Source: an uncultured Chloracidobacterium sp. (GTDB lineage: Bacteria; Acidobacteriota; Blastocatellia; Pyrinomonadales; Pyrinomonadaceae). Taken from it: a stretch of 57,086 nucleotides of DNA. The notes under the pieces are model-generated. The model had not been told where the DNA came from. It saw only the letters and a program-made list of their open reading frames with translations, and searched no databases. The DNA lies in contig CALDGX010000071.1 in assembly GCA_937941715.1 (NCBI GenBank), positions 1 to 57,086 of the forward strand, given 5' to 3'. The first letter of the stretch is position 1, and every line of letters begins with the position of its first letter. Shown in pieces: positions 51,008 through 57,086 of the stretch. Both the position numbers and the translations under genes were made by a program.

Positions 51008-51964
51008 CTAAATGAATAACGATGAAACACTCGTCTCGTCGTGAATCGATCTTATTGCCGACGCTAAAAGGCCCGCAACGCTTAAAACTTCGATCTTACC
51101 GCCCTCGACCAGCGGCTTCCCGTTATCGCGGATCGGGATCGTATTGGTAACGATCACCTTCTTGAGGTACGAACCGCTGATGTTCTCGACAGCCTTGCCG
51201 GAGAGGACGCCGTGCGTGAAGCAAGCTGATATCTCGTTCGCACCGGCCTTGTGCAGGGCTTCGGCAACCTTGCAGATCGTTCCGCCGGTATCGCACATAT
51301 CGTCGATGATCAGACAATTCTTCCCGTTGACGTCGCCGACGATGTTCATTACGTCGGCCTCGTTGGCACGTTCGCGCCGTTTGTCGCAGAGTGCGAGTCC
51401 TGCCCCGAGCCGTTTCGCATAAGCCCTCGCTCGCTCGGCACCGCCCGTGTCCGGAGCTACCACGATCAGATTTTCGATCGGGTTTGCCTTGAAATATTCG
51501 ACCACGATCGGTGCCGCGTATAAGTGATCCACCGGGATATCAAAGAAGCCCTGGATCTGCGAAGCGTGCAGGTCGATCGTCAAAACCCTCTGTGCACCGG
51601 CCGTCGTTAAAAGGTTTGCCACCAGCTTGGCCGCGATCGGGACCCTTGGCCGATCTTTCTTGTCAGAGCGGGCGTACCCAAAATAAGGGATCACGGCCGT
51701 CACGCGTTCCGCCGATGCCCGAACGCAAGTGTCGATCATGATCAACAATTCCATCAAATGACGGTCGCTGGGCGGGCATGTCGGCTGTACGATGAAAACG
51801 TCCGAACCGCGGACATTCTCGCCAACCTGGAAATTGAACTCGCCGTCCGAAAATCGGTCGGTCGTCGCCTTACCCAGTTCACAGCCAAGGTGCCCGCAGA
51901 TCTCCTCTGCGAGTTCCCTGTGGGCATTGCCCGAAAATACCTTGATCTTGCCAGTGACGCTCAT
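51008..51964 (-). CDS. prs: Ribose-phosphate pyrophosphokinase
   Basis: 318 residues. RFSDGEFNFQVGENVRGSDVFIVQPTCPP, PYFGYARSDKKDRPRVPIAAKLVANLL, VVAPDTGGAERARAYAKRLGAGLALCDKRR and CLIIDDMCDTGGTICKVAEALHKAGA (PRPP loop) are all present. Makes PRPP. No Shine-Dalgarno: a hairpin with U-tract ends only a few nt before the ATG, and tRNA-Gln(TTG) lies 54 nt upstream on the same strand. Confidence 0.97.
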   Translation of the reverse strand: MSVTGKIKVFSGNAHRELAEEICGHLGCELGKATTDRFSDGEFNFQVGENVRGSDVFIVQPTCPPSDRHLMELLIMIDTCVRASAERVTAVIPYFGYARSDKKDRPRVPIAAKLVANLLTTAGAQRVLTIDLHASQIQGFFDIPVDHLYAAPIVVEYFKANPIENLIVVAPDTGGAERARAYAKRLGAGLALCDKRRERANEADVMNIVGDVNGKNCLIIDDMCDTGGTICKVAEALHKAGANEISACFTHGVLSGKAVENISGSYLKKVIVTNTIPIRDNGKPLVEGGKIEVLSVAGLLASAIRSIHDETSVSSLFI

Positions 51965-51969
51965 TGAAA

Positions 51970-52006
51970 TAAAAAAACGGACGATCTTCGTTGAGATTGT
52001 CCGTTT
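51970..52006 (-). terminator. Terminator-like hairpin between tRNA-Gln(TTG) and prs
   Basis: On the minus strand AAACGGAC-AATCT (plus 51994-52006) pairs with AGAT-CGTCCGTTT (plus 51975-51987), loop CAACGA, followed by a run of T to 51971. The U-tract ends 6 nt before the prs ATG. It would end tRNA transcription or attenuate prs. Confidence 0.75.
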
Positions 52007-52018
52007 CGGAATCGAAAT

Positions 52019-52093
52019 TGGCTGGGGCGGGAGGACTCGAACCTACGAATGCCGGATCCAAAGACCGGTGCCTTACCACTTGGCTACGCCCCA
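52019..52093 (-). tRNA. tRNA-Gln(TTG)
   Basis: 75 nt with encoded CCA. Acceptor TGGGGCG/CGCCCCA, discriminator G, D-arm with CAAGTGGTAAG, anticodon stem CCGGT/TCCGG with loop CTTTGGA (anticodon TTG), T-arm with TTCGAGT loop. Lies between ispE and prs, a conserved place for tRNA-Gln. Confidence 0.95.
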
Positions 52094-52125
52094 ATGCGAA
52101 TTTTTAGAAACTGATCGGAAACAAC

Positions 52126-53022
52126 CTAACACCGAAGTGCTTCGCGGTACTCTGTCCGCGAAATAGTTGCTACGGCAAACTTTCGCCAGGTCGATTCATT
52201 ATCGAGGGCTTTTATCGCAGCTTGCCGTGTCTCTTTTTTGTCAAATAGTGCGAAGACCGAAGCTCCGCTGCCGCTCATTGCGGCATTTACTGCACCAAGG
52301 TCGATCAAATGGTCCTTGACCCGTTTGACCTCAGGATGAGCGTCAAAAACGCTCGCTTCAAAACTGTTTATCAACTCCGAAACTGTTGGATCAAGACGAT
52401 CGGCTTCGTTTCGGCAAACAGTAAGATTATGTTTTTGCTCGGCTGATGTCAAGGTCCGAGCATTCAACGCCGCGAAAGCCCGGGCGGTCGACACCTCGAC
52501 GTCCGGCGTCACGATCAGCAAATTTTCGGCCTCGATGTCCCGGCCAAGCGGCGAGATCAAATCTCCGCGGCCGGTACCGACTGCCGTGCCGCCGCTTAAA
52601 AAAAACGGAACATCAGCTCCTAGGCCCGCGGCGATCTTGTAAGACCCCTCTTCTGATATTGGCCCCAATCCGCATAATTCACTAAACCCGATGAGTGCCG
52701 CGGCCGCGTTCGATGAACCTCCGCCGAGGCCGCCGGGTGACGGGATACGTTTTGTCAGGTGCACTTTGCCCGTAACCGGTTTTTGAAAATGCGATTCCAG
52801 TGCCGCCGCCGCACGAAGGATCAGATTACTGCCGTCGACCGGCACGTTTGGGTCGTCACACGTCAATTCGAGACGCTCGCTTTCCTCAAAATCCAGCGTA
52901 TCGTGGAGCGAGACCGTCTGAAACACGGTGCAGAGCTCGTGAAATCCGTCAAAGCGCTTTCCCAGGACACGCAATGTCCAATTTATCTTCGCAAACGACG
53001 GCAATGAAAACGGGGCTTTCAT
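52126..53022 (-). CDS. ispE: 4-diphosphocytidyl-2-C-methyl-D-erythritol kinase
   Basis: 298 residues, GHMP kinase fold. FAKINWTLRVLGKRFDGFHEL, PSPGGLGGGSSNAAAAL (ATP loop), GADVPFFLSGGTAVGTGRG and MSGSGASVFALF are complete. It catalyses the fourth step of the MEP isoprenoid pathway and so feeds the carotenoid enzymes at 15010-19661. No Shine-Dalgarno; TATTCT ends 6 nt before the ATG with TTTACT 17 nt further up, which predicts a leaderless mRNA. Confidence 0.96.
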   Translation of the reverse strand: MKAPFSLPSFAKINWTLRVLGKRFDGFHELCTVFQTVSLHDTLDFEESERLELTCDDPNVPVDGSNLILRAAAALESHFQKPVTGKVHLTKRIPSPGGLGGGSSNAAAALIGFSELCGLGPISEEGSYKIAAGLGADVPFFLSGGTAVGTGRGDLISPLGRDIEAENLLIVTPDVEVSTARAFAALNARTLTSAEQKHNLTVCRNEADRLDPTVSELINSFEASVFDAHPEVKRVKDHLIDLGAVNAAMSGSGASVFALFDKKETRQAAIKALDNESTWRKFAVATISRTEYREALRC

Positions 53023-53028
53023 CGCTCA

Positions 53029-53057
53029 AGAATAAAACTCGCCGGCCCGAAAGTAAA
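53029..53057 (-). promoter_or_regulatory. Promoter for leaderless ispE transcript
   Basis: On the minus strand TTTACT (53052-53057), 17-nt spacer, TATTCT (53029-53034), then 6 nt and the ispE ATG. Best-supported of the leaderless candidates because both hexamers are present at normal spacing. Confidence 0.6.
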
Positions 53058-53060
53058 TCA

Positions 53061-53090
53061 GCGTGCCCGGTTCAAATGACTCGGGCACGC
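53061..53090 (-). terminator. Hairpin after the CAP-domain gene
   Basis: GCGTGCCCG (53061-53069) and CGGGCACGC (53082-53090) form a perfect 9-bp stem with a 12-nt loop. Only TGATTT follows on the minus strand, so termination strength is uncertain; it abuts the ispE -35. Confidence 0.55.
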
Positions 53091-53114
53091 CTGTGACAAA
53101 GTATCTTGATGGAT

Positions 53115-53696
53115 CTATTTCCGCGTGAGGAATACCTGCGTAAAATAATACGAACCGTCTGCCGCGACCGCGATCCCGACGGCCGACTCGCCCCAGTCGG
53201 ACTTTAACAGATTTTGCCGGTGTGACGGTGATTCAAGCCACAGTTTTACGGCGACCTCGACCGGATCTTTGTAGCCGCGATTGAACGCAATGTTCTCGCC
53301 GATCGCACGCCATTTTTTTAACCCTGATCGGTCGGCCCGGTCGCTTACCATAGAATCGTCAAGTCCGCGATGACCAAAATACTTGAACTCGGCCATGTCC
53401 TGTGAGTGCTGACGAGCGATCCTGGCGACCTCATCGCTCCACTCGAGCTGCCTGAAGCCATTTTCGACCCTCTTTTGGTTGATCAGATCGAACGCGATAC
53501 GCTCGATCGATGCGGTATTTACGACGATCGAAGCCTTGACGGCCGCCGCCTTTTCCCCGACAATGCGTGGCCGGGAAAGTTCAGTCGTCGCAAGACTGTT
53601 CCGTGCGGCCTGTTCCTGAAAATTATTTGATTGAGCGGAGGCGATCGCGGCAAAGGCGGCGATCAAACCTACAAATAGGATGGCGTTTCTCTTCAT
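53115..53696 (-). CDS. Secreted CAP-domain (SCP/PR-1-like) protein
   Basis: 193 residues; signal peptide with cleavage near ASAQ (residue 22). CAP domain about 65-190: LINQKRVENGFRQLEW, ARQHSQDMAEFKYFGHR (His/Glu pocket), ENIAFNRGYKDPVEVAVKLWLESPSHRQNLL, and FTQVFLTRK. Bacterial CAP proteins of this size are usually extracellular; function varied. SD GAGG before the ATG. Divergent from the metal ATPase gene. Confidence 0.88.
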   Translation of the reverse strand: MKRNAILFVGLIAAFAAIASAQSNNFQEQAARNSLATTELSRPRIVGEKAAAVKASIVVNTASIERIAFDLINQKRVENGFRQLEWSDEVARIARQHSQDMAEFKYFGHRGLDDSMVSDRADRSGLKKWRAIGENIAFNRGYKDPVEVAVKLWLESPSHRQNLLKSDWGESAVGIAVAADGSYYFTQVFLTRK

Positions 53697-53866
53697 TAGA
53701 CCTCACTTCGGCAGCCTGACTTTCCGCATTCCCGCGGCTCGAGGCTTTGCGTTCGCCCAAAACTGGGCGATTGCCTTTTCGGTTAAGGTGACAGCACGCG
53801 CGGTACCGTCTACTAAAAGAAAATGCCAATTTGAACGTTATTCCAGGTATTCTTGCCCGAATGAGA

Positions 53867-53872
53867 TAAAAT
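53867..53872 (+). promoter_or_regulatory. -10-like hexamer for leaderless metal-ATPase transcript
   Basis: TAAAAT ends 6 nt before the ATG at 53879; no clear -35 and no Shine-Dalgarno. Confidence 0.4.
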
Positions 53873-53878
53873 ATCGGC

Positions 53879-56221
53879 ATGGCACAACAAATGGTTCAAT
53901 TGGGCAGGAGAAAGCCCACTGAGACGATCGTCGAACCGCATGTCGATCCCGTTTGCAAGATGCTGGTGCTTCCTGATTCCGCCGCCGGCAAATTTGAATA
54001 TCGCGGAACTACTTACTATTTTTGTGCCTTGGGTTGCCGTGACCGTTTTGCCGCGGACCCTGAGCGATATCTGGATCCCCGACCGGCCGCCGATCTTCCG
54101 CTCGACGTCGAATATACCTGCCCGATGGATCCCGAGATATTGCAGATCGGCCCGGGCGTTTGTCCAAAGTGCGGAATGGCTCTCGAGCCAATGGAAATAA
54201 CACTCGACGAACGGCCCGACCCTGAGTTTATAGACATGAAGCGGCGGTTGGCCGTTTGTGCCGTTTTGACAATGCCGGTCTTTGGCCTCGCGATGAGCGA
54301 AATGTTCGTCGATCTCAACCGCCTTTTCCCATCGCTTCCTCACGGCCGCGCCTCAGCTATTTCGATGTGGATCCAATTTTTGCTGGCGACGCCCGTAGTG
54401 TGGTGGGGCGGTTGGCCGTTCTTCGGGCGCGCGTGGGTATCGATCAAGAATGCCAGCCCGAATATGTTCACTCTGATCGCCATCGGCACAGGAGCGGCAT
54501 TTCTGCTCAGCATTGCTGCCCTGGTTTTGCCGGGACTGTTCCCTGTGACGATGATCGACGCTCACACAGGCTTGGTTTCGGGATACTTCGAGTCGGCGGC
54601 GGTCATAACAACGCTCGTGCTGCTCGGTCAGGTCCTGGAACTTAGGGCAAGGTCGCAAACGTCGTCCGCGATCAAAGAACTCCTGCGGTTGGCCCCCGAG
54701 ACCGCGACCGCGATCCGTGACGACGGTACAGATGAGGTTATCGACCTTCGCCACGTGACTGCCGGGCAAACACTACGAGTCAAAGCAAACGAAAAAGTTC
54801 CGACCGACGGTGAGATCGTTGATGGCAAGACTTCCATCGACGAATCAATGGTCACGGGCGAGTCGATGCCGGTCGAAAAGCAAGTCGGGGCCAAAGTAAT
54901 TGGCGGCACCATCAACGGTAACCGCAGTTTTACAATGCGAGCCGAAAAAGTCGGCAAAGACACGCTGCTTGCCCAAATCGTCCGCATGGTCGGCGAAGCC
55001 CAGCGCAGCCGTGCCCCCATCCAACGCCTCGCCGACGTCGTCTCGGGTTACTTCGTCCCGGCGGTGATCCTCGTTGCGATCATCGCGTTCATCGTATGGC
55101 TCGTCCTCGGCAGCTTTGCCTCAGCGGTCGTCGCCGCAGTTTCCGTCCTCATCATCGCCTGCCCATGTGCCCTCGGCCTCGCCACGCCAATGTCCATCAT
55201 GGTCGGCACCGGCCACGGCGCAAAAAACGGTGTCCTCATCAAAAAAGCCGAAGCCCTCGAAACGCTCGAAAAGGTAAATGTGATCGTCGTTGATAAAACT
55301 GGAACGCTAACCGAAGGCAAGCCCTCGGTTCAGAAAGTTGTAGCCTTTGGCGGTTACCGAGAAGCAGAGGTATTAGAACTGGCGGCTTCGCTCGAAAGGC
55401 ACAGTGAACATCCGCTTGCAGAAGCAATCGTACGTGAAGCCATCGTCCGTGACTTGCAATTTTATGAAGTAAACGACTTCAAATCGGTCACGGCACTGGG
55501 AGTCACTGGTCGTGTCGATGGGCGTACGATTCAGGTCGGTAGTGAGAGATTGGTCGAGCCTCAATTTCTTGGCGATGAAGGTCTCGCTGCAGATTCTTAC
55601 TCACGACTTGGCAGCGTGCTATTTGTATCGATAGAAGGGCACATTGCAGGTTTTATCTCCGTTTCCGACAAAATCAAAGATTCTGCTAAATCTACCGTTG
55701 AGGAACTTGGTCGTCTCGGGATCGAGGTAAAGATGATATCGGGTGACAATGAAACCATCGCTCGCCTCACCGGAAATGAACTCGGTATTCTTGACGCTAT
55801 TGGGAATGTATTACCCCACGAGAAAGCGGCAAAGATCAAAGAGTTGCAATCCATGGGAAAGATCGTCGCAATGGCAGGCGACGGCGTGAATGACGCTCCG
55901 GCTTTAGCTCAAGCGGATGTCGGCATTGCGTTTGCCAGCGGCACCGATGTCGCGATCGAATCCGCCGACATCACTCTGCTCAAACCCGACCTCGACGGCA
56001 TCTTAAAAGCGATCAATTTGAGCAAGGCAACAATGAGCAACATCCGCCAAAACCTGTTCTTTGCCTTTGCCTATAACATCATCGGCGTTCCGATCGCGGC
56101 GGGTGTGCTGTTCCCGGTTTTCGGTCTGCTGCTTTCACCAATGATCGCCAGTGCAGCGATGACATTTAGCTCAGTATCGGTGATCACAAATGCGTTAAGA
56201 TTGAGGAAGACGGAACTTTGA
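53879..56221 (+). CDS. Heavy-metal P1B-type ATPase (Cu/Ag exporter type) with YHS and metal-binding N-domains
   Basis: 780 residues. YHS domain about 20-66 (VDPVCKML ... YYFCALGCRDRF); heavy-metal-binding domain about 79-107 (YTCPMDPEI, GVCPKCGM). Membrane core with eight helices; CPC motif in IIACPCALGLATPMSI; phosphorylation site DKTGTLTEGKP; HP motif in ERHSEHPLAEAI; hinge GDGVNDAPALAQADVG. No CxxC HMA domain at the N-terminus. P1B-1 type, exporting Cu(I) or Ag(I). The part from about 55320 to 55900 uses noticeably more A/T-ending codons than the part before it. Confidence 0.93.
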   Translation: MAQQMVQLGRRKPTETIVEPHVDPVCKMLVLPDSAAGKFEYRGTTYYFCALGCRDRFAADPERYLDPRPAADLPLDVEYTCPMDPEILQIGPGVCPKCGMALEPMEITLDERPDPEFIDMKRRLAVCAVLTMPVFGLAMSEMFVDLNRLFPSLPHGRASAISMWIQFLLATPVVWWGGWPFFGRAWVSIKNASPNMFTLIAIGTGAAFLLSIAALVLPGLFPVTMIDAHTGLVSGYFESAAVITTLVLLGQVLELRARSQTSSAIKELLRLAPETATAIRDDGTDEVIDLRHVTAGQTLRVKANEKVPTDGEIVDGKTSIDESMVTGESMPVEKQVGAKVIGGTINGNRSFTMRAEKVGKDTLLAQIVRMVGEAQRSRAPIQRLADVVSGYFVPAVILVAIIAFIVWLVLGSFASAVVAAVSVLIIACPCALGLATPMSIMVGTGHGAKNGVLIKKAEALETLEKVNVIVVDKTGTLTEGKPSVQKVVAFGGYREAEVLELAASLERHSEHPLAEAIVREAIVRDLQFYEVNDFKSVTALGVTGRVDGRTIQVGSERLVEPQFLGDEGLAADSYSRLGSVLFVSIEGHIAGFISVSDKIKDSAKSTVEELGRLGIEVKMISGDNETIARLTGNELGILDAIGNVLPHEKAAKIKELQSMGKIVAMAGDGVNDAPALAQADVGIAFASGTDVAIESADITLLKPDLDGILKAINLSKATMSNIRQNLFFAFAYNIIGVPIAAGVLFPVFGLLLSPMIASAAMTFSSVSVITNALRLRKTEL

Positions 56222-56335
56222 CCGAAGGATCTCGCCGTAAATAGACGAGTGCCTCGCGATCAATAAAGCACAGATTTATCGAATATCGCCGCGTTTTTTG
56301 CGGCTTGAGGTTCCTCCGGCTTTCGGCCGTTGAGG

Positions 56336-56341
56336 TATCAT
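56336..56341 (+). promoter_or_regulatory. -10-like hexamer for leaderless isoaspartyl peptidase transcript
   Basis: TATCAT ends 6 nt before the ATG at 56348. No convincing -35 or Shine-Dalgarno. Confidence 0.4.
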
Positions 56342-56347
56342 TTATCT

Positions 56348-57086
56348 ATGGGAAAACCTGCACTAGCGGTCCACGGTGGGGCCGGAACGATCTTTAGGTC
56401 CGAAATGACGCCCGAACTTGAAGTCGAGTACCGAAAGGGTATCGAAAACGCGCTGCGGGCTGGTTGGGCCGTCTTACAGTCTCGCGGAAGTTCCCTTGAC
56501 GCGGTCGACGCCGCGGTACGCCAACTTGAGGACTTTCCGCTATTCAACGCCGGACGCGGTTCGGTTTTTACGCACGACGGCAAGAACGAAATGGACGCGG
56601 CAATAATGGACGGCCATTCAAAAAAGGCCGGGGCAGTCGCTTTCGTCCGAAATGTGAAGAACCCCATTGGACTCGCTCGACTCGTTATGGAGCGAACCGA
56701 GCATGTCCTGCTTGCCGGCGAAGGCGCAATACTCTTTGCCGAAGAAATGGACGTAGAACTCGAAGACAACGCGTATTTTTACACCGAACACAGGTGGAAA
56801 CAGCTCGAAGAGGCCATCGCCGCCGGCCGCGTTCAACTTGATCACGCCGGGGCGGCTCATCCCAAGCCGATCGGAACGGTCGGTGCGGTTTCTTGTGACG
56901 TCAACGGGCATCTTGCGGCGGCCACCTCGACCGGCGGTATGACCAACAAGAAATTTGGCCGTGTCGGTGATACCCCGATCATCGGTGCCGGCACTTATGC
57001 CGACGAATTCTGCGCGATCTCATGCACCGGACACGGCGAGTATTTTATGACAAACGTTACGGCGTTCGACGTTGCTGCCAGAATGA
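56348..57086 (+). CDS. Cytoplasmic isoaspartyl peptidase/L-asparaginase, cut by window edge
   Basis: 246 residues visible; no stop before the window end. Starts directly with ALAVHGGAG and has no signal peptide, unlike the paralogue at 13848-14942. SLDAVDAAV, LFNAGRGSVF, then the autoprocessing site G-T177-V-G and STGGMTNKKFGRVGDTPIIGAGTYA. About 80-90 residues of the beta subunit lie outside. Likely cytoplasmic turnover of beta-aspartyl dipeptides. Confidence 0.93.
   Translation, partial: MGKPALAVHGGAGTIFRSEMTPELEVEYRKGIENALRAGWAVLQSRGSSLDAVDAAVRQLEDFPLFNAGRGSVFTHDGKNEMDAAIMDGHSKKAGAVAFVRNVKNPIGLARLVMERTEHVLLAGEGAILFAEEMDVELEDNAYFYTEHRWKQLEEAIAAGRVQLDHAGAAHPKPIGTVGAVSCDVNGHLAAATSTGGMTNKKFGRVGDTPIIGAGTYADEFCAISCTGHGEYFMTNVTAFDVAARM

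Overview
The window looks like a chromosomal segment of an Acidobacteriota bacterium, most probably class Blastocatellia (Pyrinomonadales-like). This is inferred from the gene mix, not from a marker-gene comparison: an Oar-type TonB-linked outer-membrane receptor, a large FG-GAP (DxDGDG) protein, a secretin fused to a cohesin-like domain, DUF4870, DUF4139, DUF4344 and DUF5666 proteins, and many lipoproteins. Base composition is moderately GC-rich. No phage, transposase, CRISPR array or plasmid gene is visible; the content is chromosomal and largely housekeeping.

Layout. 1-4284 (minus): exported DUF5666-like protein followed by an outer-membrane receptor cut by the left edge a few codons before its end. 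4428-6986 (minus): ECF sigma factor, DUF4870 membrane protein, zinc-finger anti-sigma factor and a bactofilin-like membrane protein, with a plausible ECF-type promoter upstream. 7052-11534 (minus): secretin with TPR and cohesin domains, two prepilins and a PilM-like protein. 11762-14942 (minus): TVP38/TMEM64 protein, CinA and an exported isoaspartyl peptidase. 15010-19661: a carotenoid cluster with a CruF-IDI fusion, a UbiA-family prenyltransferase divergent from it, CrtI and CrtB, which together resemble a C50 (bacterioruberin-type) pathway. 19719-21953 (minus): family 4 uracil-DNA glycosylase and CoaBC. 22029-22742 (plus): a tiny membrane protein and a Nudix hydrolase. 22776-24812 (minus): FG-GAP protein. 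25056-29186 (plus): rplM, rpsI, rpsB, tsf, pyrH and frr, with structured intergenic RNA. 29318-31969: large secreted protein of unknown function. 31974-36245 (minus): lipoprotein, PcrA/UvrD helicase, isochorismatase-family hydrolase, 59-residue membrane protein, thioesterase and tRNA-Gln(CTG). 36330-42118 (plus): smpB, pepA, DUF4344 lipoprotein, two related lipoproteins and sucC. 42119-42528: palindromic REP-like repeats. 42529-46092: DUF4139 protein, then a convergent HGSNAT-like membrane protein. 46186-53022 (minus): the classic block ispE, tRNA-Gln(TTG), prs, rplY, pth, rpsF, rpsR, rplI, dnaB, followed by a DinB/YfiT protein. 53115-57086: CAP-domain protein, Cu/Ag-type P1B-ATPase and a second isoaspartyl peptidase cut by the right edge.

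Functional links. IspE (MEP pathway) and the IDI domain both supply C5 units that CrtB, CrtI, the UbiA-type elongase and CruF could turn into a long acyclic carotenoid. The translation genes form two conserved operons. Several genes (ubiA-like, coaBC, ispE, P1B-ATPase, second isoaspartyl peptidase) have a -10-like hexamer ending exactly 6 nt before the ATG, suggesting leaderless mRNAs. The strongest candidate for an under-described system is the carotenoid cluster with the hydratase-isomerase fusion.
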